Source: Paramacrobiotus richtersi (taxonomy: Eukaryota > Tardigrada > Eutardigrada > Parachela > Macrobiotidae). Taken from it: a stretch of 20,555 nucleotides of DNA. Within the stretch, counting starts at the first letter, position 1. Each line of letters starts with the position of its first letter. The position numbers and the translations under genes were made by a program. Under the pieces are notes generated by a model. That model searched no databases. It had not been told where the DNA came from and worked only from the letters and a program-made list of their open reading frames with translations. Positions 1 through 11,300 of this stretch are shown piece after piece. The stretch lies in NCBI GenBank assembly GCA_034698045.1, contig JAQGAU010001218.1:1-20555 (forward strand), given 5' to 3'.

Positions 1-819
1 ACATATTCAATTGGTCATGTTGGTAGTGTGTAGGCTTATGCGAACCTTGTTGCCTGTGGACAAGGGGCAGAAACTTATAAGAATATGACTGTATTCGATC
101 GTATGGTATTTTGAAATGCTTCTAATCAAGTTACCAGCAACATTCGCAACAGTACACAGTGGCAGCGCATTCAGACTATGAAATGCTAAGGCAGAAGTAT
201 GCTTTATTTTGATCTGGCATGCAATACTGCGTGTCCCGCTATACAGCGCACTCAGCACACCGTGCAGTACGAAGAACCAAATATAAAACCAAACGTACAA
301 CAACAGAAAAAAAACTCAGCCGTCAAACGGGAATCGGATGAGAAGTTTTGTGGGACCTGTTGTCAGTGACACGAGAAATACGACGCTTATTCTGCTGAGC
401 ATACGGGCAACAAATGCCGTAGTCTATTGACCCGACACTCCGACAGGGAAGCTGCCAGTTAAGCTCTTGAACAAATAGTGCAAAAGTTCGCCTCGTACAT
501 ACTACCGCTTATATGGAGAAAGTGCCACACAAAGACGTTTATTCCGTTTGCGTGCAGATTACGGATCGATCTGCGGAAATCACAAGACCGACGCGTTCAC
601 ATATTTGTCAACGTGGATCGGTACTGTGCATGGGGCTTTGACCAAAGTGTCTGGATGACCCTTGGATTAGCGACCATAGGGCCCGAGGAAAATTTACGCC
701 AAAATTCAATTTTTTTTATCCTCCAAACGCTTTTGCCCGTTCACGAGCACAAGTGTCAGCAGGACCATTTTGCCGTCCAGAAGGGTTTACCGGTCGCACA
801 TGTGGTATTCAAATTAGTG
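1..819. other. 5' non-coding stretch, no supported gene
   Basis: I see no convincing gene in this stretch. The open frames on both strands (7-303 minus, 478-831 plus) show no family motif, have low-complexity or chance-like composition, and have no homologue elsewhere in the window. The stretch lies downstream of the minus-strand kinase-like exon, so part of it is probably that gene's 3' UTR and flank. A TTTATT (AATAAA on the minus strand) at 538-543 is a possible poly(A) signal about 280 bases beyond its stop. Confidence 0.5.
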
Positions 820-1859
820 TTAATTCGTTGAATGTCCTACCTTATGCTTCTTCTGCTTCTCTCGCTTGTCAGTCCCGACCAGGGACGATGTGGCGTCGGA
901 TCGCTGAATTGCGCCCTGACCGTCCTTGTTGAGCAGTACATGCTGTTCCTCCTCAGGAAGATTTGTACCAGCATGCCCCCGTTTTTGGCCATGCTCGTGA
1001 CTTGTGCCCGGGATGTTCATGAGCATTAGTTCAGGTTGTTCCTTTGCAGAAACATATGCTATTGCAGTTTTAGTCTGGTCTTCAATATGTTTTTCCTCTT
1101 TCGGAACATCAATCTGATGCACTTGGTCTTCAGCACCCATTTCCAAAACCCGAAGCGAACACTCAGAAATGCTTTTCTGACTACACAAGTGGCTTTTGCG
1201 TAATAACCCACTTAGCGATTCAATACTAACCCGCTGCTCAGGAATTAAACTGTAACACCCACAGAAGAAACTTTCCAGTACCGGGTCGCTCTCGCAGTAT
1301 TCCGAATACTCGGGGCGTATATCACCACTGCCGACCATTATAGTGATACTAGTAACTGGATTTCTGTGGGCGTTCAGCAAGCACCGTTCTCCTGCAGCGT
1401 CGATAACGAAATACTGTGGATCCTCTTTCGACAGAATGTATAAGCACAAACATCCCAAACCCCAGATATCAGAAAGTCTTTGCGCATTTATGTCGGTTTG
1501 GTCGATACCTTGAATAACTTCAGGGGAGCAGTATAGCAAAAATCGTACGGCTCCTCTGTAATCCTTTTTTGTCATCAACACGTTGATTTCTGTGTCGATT
1601 CTTTTCTTAAGACAAATGCCAACGGAAGAGAACGATACTCGATCTGGTCTAAAATCGAGTCCAGAGACTTGATTGTTGTGCATGGTTTCCACTGAGCACA
1701 TGATGGAGTTTATGAGAGTGAAAGGGTCGCTCGGGTTGCGTCCGCCGGTTAACATCCGGTCACACGGCCTAAGCAATTCTTCGATAGCACAAGTACGTTC
1801 TTTGAGCTCAATAATTTTGGAGCATTCCGCAGCAGAGGCAATCTGGAGCAGCACACAGC
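820..1859 (-). CDS. Degenerate protein-kinase C-lobe with a charged tail (partial gene, probable terminal exon)
   Basis: The minus-strand reading frame covers about 345 codons and ends at 820. The first 200 or so residues read as a kinase catalytic lobe without its N-lobe. In order: a helix with 'INSIMCSVETMHNNQV'; a catalytic loop 'GLDFRPDR' where kinases have HRDLKPEN; a probable DFG position reading 'DTE'; 'LLYCSPEV' for the APE motif; 'SDIWGLGCLCLYIL' for subdomain IX; and 'PEQRVSIESL' for subdomain XI. The loop keeps the Asp, but Lys, Asn and the DFG residues are changed, so catalysis is doubtful. The last 110 or so residues are charged and look disordered. The frame opens just after an in-frame TAG, at a possible splice acceptor ('tttacag', exon start near 1859). 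The N-lobe, with its glycine loop and VAIK lysine, must be in an exon I cannot find, or is lost. The exon ends 37 bases from the ATG of unit A, divergently. It could be a pseudokinase gene or a 5'-truncated kinase pseudogene. Confidence 0.6.
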
Positions 1860-1895
1860 TGTAAACCTACACCTACCACCTGAAAAGCTGTGATC

Positions 1896-4029
1896 ATGAC
1901 GTGCCCTAGTACCAGGTTCCTGAGTTTTTCGAGAGCCTATTTCGTGGAAGAATTTGGATCCGCGAACATTGTGGAAGTGCCAGATGATCAAGGACTTCTT
2001 CAAATTGGCATGGTAGTCGATAAGACAGAGAACGGGCTCCTTGTCGATTGTTTCAGTAAGGGGCAGCCCCCTCGTCTAGTGGAGTATGGCAAACTGTTTC
2101 CTTGTCAATGGTGGTGCGACACTTTCCACAACAAGTCGGCCAAGATCCAGGTACTCCTGAGACTCAGTGACGATCGACCCTGTGCGTGGTATTTTGCTGA
2201 ATCTTTGGATTTTAATACGAGCTTATTATATCGCCATGAGCTGGTCCAAGTTAAACTCGAGCTGGAAGGCGCTGTAGTGGAGGAGATTGTGCACAAATCG
2301 CAAATCCGGAGTGCCCCGATCGAGGCTGGTGAGCGAATTGGCAAGGATTATTTTGAGACTGGATCGTGCCGCGTGCCTGATGATTATGCATGCTCGTTCA
2401 CTAACTCTTCGCCGTTGTGGAAGATGTGCTATCGGGATTTGCAAAAATATCGGACTGGACGCAAGCGATGAGCATTCGCAGTGGGAATGCGGAGTATCTA
2501 AAACAAACAAAACAGCGCCACCCTCTTGAGCTGGTACGTATTTTCATATTTTGCTGAAGTGTTAGTAATTAAATCAAACCTTATCGAAGCTTTTTTGAAA
2601 AATATAATAATTAATTTTTGGCGTTTTCGCGTAACTTCTCTGAAGCCGTCAACACCAGAATTTAATAGTTTTATTAAAACTTCGAGTTTGTGCGTAAAGT
2701 AAGGACCGCTTGCCACCTTGTGCGAGATACAGTATACGTATCTGCATACTAGACTATTCATAGTGCGACAGTGCAATGTTTTCTACTCTAACTGTTGTAC
2801 CTGTTCTAGAAACAATGCCTGGACTGGTTGTTGCAACGCCTGAACGGCTGTTTAAAGAAAGGGCTGGTATGGTCAGGCAAATTCTTCACCAGATCGATTT
2901 TTACTGTGATACCAGATGACCAGGCTGCATCCGTGCCGTTCCGCTACTTGCCAATCGACATCCTTGTGGAGACCTTCCAGTATCTGGAATCTGTATATCG
3001 TGTATGGCTGCGCCGCGTCTCTGCCAATTGGGATGGTATCCTGAACACGGACGCTCTTTTCAAGGACGTTTGGGTTTCCCCAAATTATCGCTACGATTGC
3101 CCGTTCAAGTGGTCTGTTTGGGATACTCTGCACTGCCTCGTATTGGCCCTGACTAAGCTCGTGACCAAAGCGACAAAGTGGGTGATTATTGTGGGCAGCC
3201 GCGACAACCGTTACCCCAACAGGGAGGATCAACACATTGAAAAGTCGCTGGGCCTTATTGCGGACGTTGCCCGATACTTCAAACTGGCGTGTGCTGGAAA
3301 ACTGAACATTGTCGTCTCGGAATTTCGCTGGTGTCCGGGAGATGCGGTTTCTGTTCAAGAAGGCGTGGAGGAGATGGCAGGTCTCTGCACCAACATCGCA
3401 TCGGTCTGCGAAATGCTGCGGTGGAAAGACTGCACTTTTGAGGATCGGACAAATGAGGACGCCATTCTATCGATTCGCAGAGGAACAATTAGAGTTGCAT
3501 ACCAACTCTACAGGTTGACCTTTGGGAGATGTTGGATCGCAATGCTCCCGAGGTCAACCTCAAGAACCTTTCACAGTGGCTGGCCCGTGGGATTAACACC
3601 GAAGAAGTGGGCTTTGTAAGAGTTTCGTGAATGCTGCAATTTTGAACAGTTAATAGTTGTGGATAATTGTATCACGGGGTTGTAGAGTTTATTTGGTTAA
3701 GTGAGCCAGAATGCGAATTAAACGGCTACAATTCGGCTCCCGGATATTTGAATATATTGCAGTTTTTGGATGAGTTTCAAGCTCCGGATCCGCGCATTAC
3801 TGCCCGATCCACATTTTACCGTGCCGATGAGCTAGAACAGGTGGAAGAGGGTAAGCTGGATGTTCGGCGTCTGACCAGGCTGACGCTGTGGACGCTGTCT
3901 GCAGAAATGGTGAAGAAGGGTGGCCGTGGCATGAAGCGTCCGTTGGATGAATCTGCTGATGACCCTGATTACAGTCCTGATGAAGACTCGTCTAGCGATG
4001 AAGACGAAGATTCGGATGCAATGGAATAA
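1896..4029 (+). pseudogene. Unit A: Agenet-like/F-box family gene, three exons, two frameshifts
   Basis: Exon 1 is 1896-2533 (donor GTACGT), exon 2 is 2810-3615 (acceptor ttctag, donor GTAAGA), and exon 3 is 3763-4029 (acceptor ttgcag). Exon 1 encodes two Tudor/Agenet-like barrels: 'GMVVDKTENGLLVDCF', then 'CAWYFAESLD' and 'EEIVHKSQIR', then 'DYFETGSCRVPDDY'. Exon 2 gives 'KKGLVWSGKFFTRS' and an F-box around 'LPIDILVETFQYLES'. Exon 3 encodes 88 residues with a strongly acidic tail ('DEDSSSDEDEDSDAME'). Against unit C, exon 1 carries a net +2/-1 length change between about 2440 and 2468, so the original frame stops at 2469-2471; the family frame resumes with 'MSIRSGNAEYL' and reaches the donor. 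Exon 2 has a one-base deletion near 3495-3505, after which the frame stops at 3619. Lengths 638 and 806 confirm both shifts. AATAAA occurs at 4025-4030 and 4040-4045. Two assembly errors would be the alternative to a pseudogene. Confidence 0.75.
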
Positions 4030-5410
4030 AATAAAACCGAATAAACCGATAATAATAACTCCGATGACGAGTTGTTTTGTGGCCAGAAGCCTGTACCGTC
4101 AATAACTGTATTTTTTGCTTCCTTTTGCTTCCTTCCTTCCTAGGGCTCATGTTACGGTTATGATTACGCAGCTGGAGAATGGAATGATTGTAATTGTTCT
4201 TTAAATAAGTCTCTGCTCTTAACTTTTCGAAGCAAGAAATGATTATCGGCTGTACATGTACCATGTTTTCGCTGTATGGCTGACTTTAAAGTATGATTAT
4301 CACAGTGAAATCTTTCGTTCTGTCCACTCTCACGCGAAAGTTAAGAAAGTAGATTTTATTACACCGTTACATTGGACAATCTTTGGTTGTGTCGAATCAT
4401 TTGGACGAAATGTGTGATTAATACCTGGTGGCAGTGCCAAGCAGTTTGGCTACTACCATTTAGGATACCAGCAGTTCTGACACGGCCGAGTGTCGAATCA
4501 CAAAGTGATTAATTAGTTATTGTTACAATAACTACAATTACAGCGACGTTTATTACACATCGTTCTTGGTTACAAACGCGTGACAGATGCATTATGTGCA
4601 AAAGTCCACAGTGAATAATAATTATTGCCAGTGCCAGCCATCCCGGGGTAAGGCAACCGGATGTCAAACAAACACTCCACAGCACTGATTGGCGTTGAGC
4701 ATACGAACATGTTCGTCTGGAGAGAATCAAGTTTCGGATACCAGGTTTTGCGTGTGAAAACTTGAGAAAACGTTTTGAGAAGTGCCACAGATGCGACTTA
4801 GCCGTGAAACCGGTTTTTACGTGTCCGACTTACAGTTACAGTTGCTGCAGAAGCTGTCCGATTGTGGAACTGTCGTACTTCCCCGAGGAGCATACAAATC
4901 CTTCCAGACCTTTGCCAAAGGACTGGACCACCTGTGTTGGAACGATATTTTGAGAAGCCTAAATTTAGCATTTCCGCAGTGCAGTACATACATCATTGAA
5001 ATAAAGCCTCTTTCTTACAATGGCAATGCTTGTATTATGTTGCTTTCAGGCATGCCTGTATACTTGACCCTTCTCTTCAGTCTGTTAACTTTGTTATTGT
5101 TGGAAATGATCTAAAACCAGACTCTAACCAGAGCGTAGTTAAGGTTGTAACAGACCTACAACCCATTAAGTCATCATCATTATCAGTTCTATACATAAAT
5201 CGGCAAAACCGTCTGCAATGCGCAAAGGGTTGGTTGTTAGTGACTCTGCCAATAACAAAAAATCATAACTGTTGTAATAAAACTTCATGACAACTTACAC
5301 TTCATGCGGCTGACAAAAATAACGCACAGTTTCTCCAGACCTATTTAAGGCGATTGTCCTCTAGTTTCAGTGTGTCTGGGGGGAATGTTGCGTGTGCGCA
5401 GTCCGAATCT
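4030..5410. other. Spacer between units A and B with duplicated flank sequence
   Basis: I support no gene here. About 4071-4250 matches the 3' flank of unit B (about 6893-7050) and more weakly that of unit C (about 11495-11650); shared landmarks are 'tttgtggc', 'ttaaataagt' and a 'cttttcgaagcaa' type stretch. About 4650-4835 resembles the 5' flank of unit F (19270-19600), including 'aaggcaaccgga', 'ggcgttga' and 'tttttacgtgtc'. The spacer is thus old 3' flank of A joined to 5' flank of B. The open frame at 4782-5114 shows no family motif. Confidence 0.55.
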
Positions 5411-6628
5411 CCAAATTATCGCTACGATTGCCCGTTCAAATGGTCGGGTTGGGATACTCTACACTGCGTCGTGTTGGCCTTTACGAACCTTGTGACCGAA
5501 AATACGAAATGGGTGATTGAACATTATTGTGAGCAACGACAATCATGAACCTAACAGAGAGGATCAACACACTGGAAAGGTACTGGACATGATTGCGGAT
5601 GTTGTACAATTTTTCGATCAGCCGTGTGCTGGAAAACTCAATTTGGTCATCTCAGGGTGGTGTCAGTTTAGTGAGTCTGTCCAATACGGTGTTGCGAAAA
5701 TGGCAGAAATGTGTACGAACTGGGCGTCAATTTGTGATTTGGTGGTGTGGAAAGACTGCACTTTCAGGTCTGAGGAGCTGACTAATGAGGTGAGGGCGCG
5801 GTTCTTCCGATTCGTAAAGGCTCATTTCAAGTAGCCTCACCAACCCCCGAGGCAGACCTGTTGGACATGCTAAACTCCAATGTTCCAGAAACGAACCTGG
5901 AGGAGCTTTCTCAATGGCTGGCACGAGGAACCGGCAGAAATCTGTTGCTTATAAGTGATGTAAGTGACTCTGATACGTACTCTTTGAAAGTCTTACAGTG
6001 AAGTACAGGTAATTGCTAAATCTGTAGTCTGCGGCATGCGGGTTCAGACATAATATAAGAATATCCGACTACGAGACAATTAGCACTGAAACAAAAAGGT
6101 ACCAACCGCTTCAGAAGTCGGAGTACTCGCGTTCGTAGATTTCGGCTGCTTGGCTTTGCGTTCATTGCTACATCAAGATGACCGCAGTTCCGACGCCCAT
6201 GCAAATAGGTTTCGCGTCATGTTCTCTAGCGATGGAAACTGTGATCATCAACGTATTGCTTTAGACTCTCTCAGAATTTACTTTATGTCACCAAAAAAGT
6301 ATCATTCGCTGCTGTGACCGAGGTCGGCGATGGCTGCTCAGTACAAACAGAATGGCGCCTGCTACTTAAAATGAATGAGAAAAGATACAACTATGTTAAA
6401 CATGTCGTTGATGCTTACTATTGTCACGCGTTGCAGGCTTTAAAGGAGGTTCAAATTGAGGATCCCCGTATTGCCGGACAGTCCGCGTTTTACCGTGGCA
6501 ATGAGCTTGAACAGGTAAATGTGACTAAACAGGATGTTCGGGGTCTTAATAGGCTGGCGCAGTGGACACTGTCCGCAGAAATGCCGAAGAAGACTGTCCG
6601 AGGCATTAAACGTCCATTGGAGGAATGA
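5411..6628 (+). pseudogene. Unit B: truncated family copy lacking exon 1 and the F-box
   Basis: Similarity to unit A starts abruptly at about 5411, in the middle of exon 2 ('PNYRYDCPFKWSGWDTLHC'). Exon 1, intron 1 and the F-box part of exon 2 are absent. Exon 2 runs to 5959, before a conserved GTAAGT donor. Exon 3 is 6437-6628 (acceptor gttgcag) and encodes 63 residues ending 'GIKRPLEE'. Lesions: a 7-base insertion at about 5517-5524 shifts the frame after 'TKWVI'; a net +5 length change between 5790 and 5830 shifts it again, with a stop at 5832-5834; and the acidic tail is lost to a TGA at 6626, although remnants of the tail-coding sequence continue to about 6690. AATAAA lies at 6715-6720. 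The copy cannot make a normal family protein. Its 3' flank still matches that of A, so it arose as a whole-unit duplicate and decayed. Confidence 0.75.
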
Positions 6629-8365
6629 TGAATCCAGTTAGCACGTTGACTGCAGTCCAAAGATGAGTGGTCGGATGACAGTTAAAGGGGTAAACCGATA
6701 ACCCTGGATCCGATAATAAAAACGTTGCACGCTGCTCTGGCATTTACAGTTCTTACCAGTTCATGTATAACAAATAGTAACATTCGTTTCGAAAACAATA
6801 ATTCAGCTAAAAGTTCTTAGTGTGGCGGTTTTATTTATTGCTAGTGATAATTATCCGTCTGCTGGAATTCAGCTCCCAGAGTTTTCATGGATTGTTTGCT
6901 TTTGCTTTGTGGCTAGACGCTGCCACTGGTACTGTCCGTATGCTGTAGCTTTGTTCTTATAGGGTCGTGATATGAAAGCAGGAATGGTTCGAAGTATTAA
7001 TGAACAAGTGTATCTTAGCTTTTGAAGCAACAAATGAATATCGTGAAAAATGCTTCTTCTGACTTGCAGAACAATGTGCAAGTTGATTGTCTAGTTTGAC
7101 AAGTGTACGTCTGTTACATAACAAATTCACACCAGGTGCTAAGCAGTACCGAAAATCCGAGATGATGTACACGCACATACATCCATGACAATTTTTTAAA
7201 GTCACTTGGATGATTTTATTTTCAGTTGTGTACAGCTGTCATAGAGTATAGGTAAACATGGATTACAAGTTGCACCGGTCATATGCTGGAAAGCAGTCGC
7301 TTGCGTTTTCGTTCATTTCCGCGTTTTGTTCGGTGACCTAGATGGTTTCACAAGGTTATGTTATAGTTACCACTTACCAGTAAGTAAAATAATAAAATAT
7401 TTCGCCGTATAATAATATGCTGTTTTGCTCCACGTTACGGTGTTTAAGATAACTGGTGTAACACAATTAGAGGCTATTTCTTGATCCCACCAAATTATGC
7501 TTTCAAATAAAGTGTTCAGGTGTAGTTTGTCCCGTATTGAGCCAGAAGTGCTTTCTCTTGATAAATTTATGATTTATTAACTGGATGCCGTAATGGTAAT
7601 AAAGCCGCCTGTCCATTCTTTTTGCCGGCATGTACCCTCCTTGCTAATCTATCTTTTCTGTCGTCCTGGCAAGGCGGCCTTGCATCCTCCCTCAGCAACT
7701 GTTATCCTCTGGAGGGTATTTACATGCGGTGATTAAGATCTCTGCATTTAATAAGGAAGATAAGTTATCAATCGACAAATGTCTTTACTGCATTTTGAGC
7801 CAATAAATAAATGAAACACGCAAAACGTATACTCTGGAAAACACACAAAAAATTAGTAAATATTTTGTTCAAATTAATGACATTGATATATAGCCGACGT
7901 CCTGTACATCTCCCAAGTTTTATTGTTGTATTGTATGTTTATGATTTTTGGGAAAGTTTCGGAATCAAAAGCAGATCATCCTAAAATGCTACTAGTACTC
8001 ATACTGCACAAAAGCAGTCAAACAAAATCTGTGAGGTGTAAACCGCTAGTACACTGGCAGCGTCATGATCATGAGTCACCATGTTGACACATTCTGCAGT
8101 ATTATTGCGTAGCAGCCTGTGCAGAAGTCTGCTATGACTGTGTGGCGTCTGCAGATGAGGGCAAATCAGACTTTTTTAGTGCAGATCCGTAGCTCGGCCT
8201 ACAAGTAGAGTCCTGCTGGAAATTTTCACTGATTTCACTTCAGTTTCGTCATCAAACTACATACCTGAACTGCTGTACATAAGTAATACAACCCTTTTAA
8301 ACCATGTTAGCAAGTTTCAGTTCGATGATATATGTATAGAAACTGAAAAAGCTGTGGTCGTGATC
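6629..8365. other. Spacer between units B and C
   Basis: No coding region is supported. Residual acidic-tail sequence and a poly(A) signal (6715-6720) belong to unit B. About 6893-7050 repeats the 3' flank of unit A. From about 7200 to 8340 the sequence is AT-rich with short frames only. An imperfect inverted repeat lies at 7625-7640 and 7711-7729. The last 20 or so bases before the unit C ATG ('gaaaaagctgtg') resemble those before A and F. Confidence 0.5.
7625..7729. repeat. Imperfect inverted repeat, possible small hairpin element
   Basis: CCGGCATGTACCCTCC at 7625-7640 faces GGAGGGTATTTACATGCGG at 7711-7729, giving a stem with a 3-base asymmetric bulge around a loop of about 70 bases. The loop contains the palindrome CAAGGCGGCCTTG. 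I see no convincing target-site duplication, so it may be a decayed miniature transposon or chance. Confidence 0.35.
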
Positions 8366-11300
8366 ATGACGTGTCCCAGCATCAGGTTCTTAACGTTCGC
8401 GAGAGGATATTTCACGCGCGAATTTCGGTGTCCCAACCTTGTGGACGTGCCAGATGATCAAGGACTTTTACAAAATGGCATGGTGGTCGATGTGACAGAG
8501 AATGGGTTCCTCGTCGATTTTTTTTGTAAGGGACAGCCACCTCGTCTAGTGGAGTATGGCAACTTATTTCACTGTCGATGGGGGCCGGGCACTTTCCACC
8601 ATGATGATGTCAACAACTTTGGCATAGTCCAGGTGCTCTTGCGACTCAGCACCCGACCGACCCTTTGCTTGGTATTTTGCTGAATGTTTGGATATTGGAA
8701 CGAGCTTCTTATATGGCTCGGAATTAGTCCAGATTAAGCTCGAGCTGGATGGCGCTGTGGTGGAGGAGATTGTGCACAAATCACAAATCCGGAATGCTGC
8801 CCCGATTGAGGCTGATGAGCGAATTGGCAAGGATTATTTTGAGACTGGATCGTGCCGCGTGCCTCGTGATTCCGCATCGTCCTTGACTGATTCTTCGCCG
8901 CTATGGAAAATGTGCTATCGGGGCTTGCACAGGGTGGAACAGGCGTATGCGATACGCCTCCGCAATGGAAATGTGGACTATCTACAACGCCGAAAAAATA
9001 CGCGGCCTCCTGCACTGGAACATCGCTTGAGGAAGCAGCGTCGACATCCCGACTTGGTATGCCTTCAAACAGCGTAGCAATTAGCAAACAGATAATGCAA
9101 AAAAACTTGACTGAATATTAATTTTTCGAATTTTCGCGCAAGGTAAAAGGGCCGATTACTTGCAGTACTTTTTTATATTTCTTGTGTGACTTTTGTGCTC
9201 TTTCTAGCATAAATGCCTGAATTGGGTGGCGGAACGCATGGAGGACTGTTTGAAGAAAGGGTTGGTATGGTCCGGCGCGTTCTTCACCCGACCCCGTATG
9301 ACGGTACAGCCAGATGATCATGCAGCATCTGTGCCGTTCCGCTGCCTGCCAATCGGCGTCCTTGTGGAGACCTTCCAGTATTTCGAGTCATTTAACCGTG
9401 TCATGCTGCGTCGCGTATCTACCCAGTGGGATGCTATCCTGAGCACGGACGCTCTTTTCAAGGACGTTTGGGTTGCGGCAAATTATCGTTACGATTGTCC
9501 GTTCAAGTGGTCCGTTTGGGATACTCTGCACTGTGTCGTCTTGGCCTTGAGTAAGCTCGTGACCAGAGCTACCAAGTGGATGATTATTGTGGACAGCACC
9601 GACACTGGCGATTATCAACCCATTGCAATACCGCTGGGCCTTATTGCGGATGTTGCTCGATATTTCCATATGCCGTCTTCTGGAAAACTCAATGTTATCG
9701 TATCTGGGTTTTACTGGTTCCCAGGCGCTGAGGCTTCTATTTACGACGGTGTGGAGAAGATGGCAAGTCTTTGCACCCGTTGTGCGTCCGTCTGTAATAA
9801 GCTGCTCTGGATCGACTGCGCGTTTGAAGATCTGAGAAATGAGAAAGCTGGTTTTTGGATTCATAGAGAATCGATTAAAGTAGCCTCACCAACTTTACAG
9901 GCAGACTTATGGGAGATGTTGGATCGCAACGCTCCTGCGGTGAACCTCAAAAAGCTCTCGCAATGGCTGACTCGAGGAACCGACACCGAAGAAGCGAGAT
10001 ATGTAAGTGATTTTCTCGTAAGTGCTACGGTTTCACACAAATAATTTTCACACTGTATAGCAAACAATCGTTCGCATGTTCAGAGAATACCTACATAATA
10101 ATCATCACTGAGAGATAGATATGGCGAGATCCGTACACCACAACTTTTCTGGACGCGTTTTTTTGGGCTCTGTTCCCCGCGTATTCCACATGTATTCTCC
10201 CAGTATTCGCAATGTATTCTTCGATATCCGGCAATGCGTGTTTGGTATTTTGTACGTATTCTCCTGTATTCCGCCCGTATTCTCTATGTATTCCGCTTGT
10301 ATTTCATACGTATTCTATAAGAAACAAATGCATTGGCAAACGGAATACAACGAGAATACTGACAGAATACAAGCTGTATACGGAGAATACGCACATTATA
10401 CCAGAACAAGTTGTAAAACATCGCGGAATACACACGGATACGGAAAGAATGCAAGGGGAATACGGACAGAATACGGACAGAATACGGAGAATACGTAAGG
10501 CAAACTATAACCAGTTAATAAAAAATGTCGCGGGACAATGGCATCTGTATGTATTCTCCGTATTCTGTCTGTGTTCTGTCTGTATTCCGCCTGTATTCCG
10601 CTGGTATTCCGCGTGTATTCTACACTTCACAAGTGAACATTAACCAAGACAATATGAGCAGAATACTGAATACTCTGAGAATACTGGCGCACTCGGTAGA
10701 ATACGAGGAATAGAGCATTAGAAAGCGGAATACCTGTAGAATACTGACGGAGTACGGTAGACTACTAGGAATACAATGTCAAAAAGACGCGTCCAAAAAT
10801 CTGTGGTGTACGGATCTAGCCATAGGTGCTGAGAGATACTGTATTTTCGGTTGATTCGCTTTTCAGATGCATTTTCAAAAATGCCAAGTTGCTCTGGCAC
10901 GCTCTAGTTTCATCATAGTGGCGTTTCGACGAGACTAGAAGGTGCCAGAACCACTTTGCAAGAAAATATGATATTCGGCTTTTGTAACCGGGATTTGGCG
11001 ATACGGCTAACTCCACGAAGGGCTAATTTTCCACAACGTAGTCCATCCAGTATGTGCAGCTGAGTAAATGCACAAAATAAGACAGAAGGCCAAATATGAA
11101 CTGCTGTTGTTCTGCGTCATTTCTTTGAATAGATTATTGACCGGCTCAATACAAGAACACAAGATTTACAGATTTTGGAGGTGTTTCAAGCTGCAGATCC
11201 ACGCATCACTCCCCAGTCCGCATTCTACCGTGGCGATGAGCTCGAACAGATGGAATTGGACAATCTGGATGTTCGACGTCTGACCAGACTGACGCTGTGG

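Noticed and set aside
478-831. 117-residue plus-strand frame
   Set aside because: It begins at GTG, has no recognisable motif and overlaps the end of the minus-strand kinase-like exon.
2450-2475. A short intron to explain the exon 1 frame break in unit A
   Set aside because: The break is a net change of two bases or one base with no room for an intron, and no GT-AG pair fits it.
2873-3358. Long minus-strand frame (and similar ones at 9388-9864, 15814-16233 and 14636-15130)
   Set aside because: These are antisense shadows of the exons; they carry no domain of their own and follow the codon structure of the plus strand.
4782-5114. 110-residue plus-strand frame with a hydrophobic C-terminus
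   Set aside because: It lies in duplicated flank sequence; the related flank of F does not keep the frame, so the hydrophobic end is probably chance.
7200-8340. A diverged leader exon for unit C
   Set aside because: I could not find the D/F leader motifs or the GTAAGTTA donor in this region.
10121-10643. Two long overlapping open frames rich in 'YS', 'VF' and 'CIPPVF' repeats
   Set aside because: They are by-products of the GTATTC repeats in the inverted-repeat element and read like low-complexity sequence in every frame.
10181-10774. Possible CRISPR array or satellite
   Set aside because: The repeat unit is only 6 bases with about 5-base gaps, changes orientation four times, is bounded by transposon-like ends, and the context is eukaryotic.
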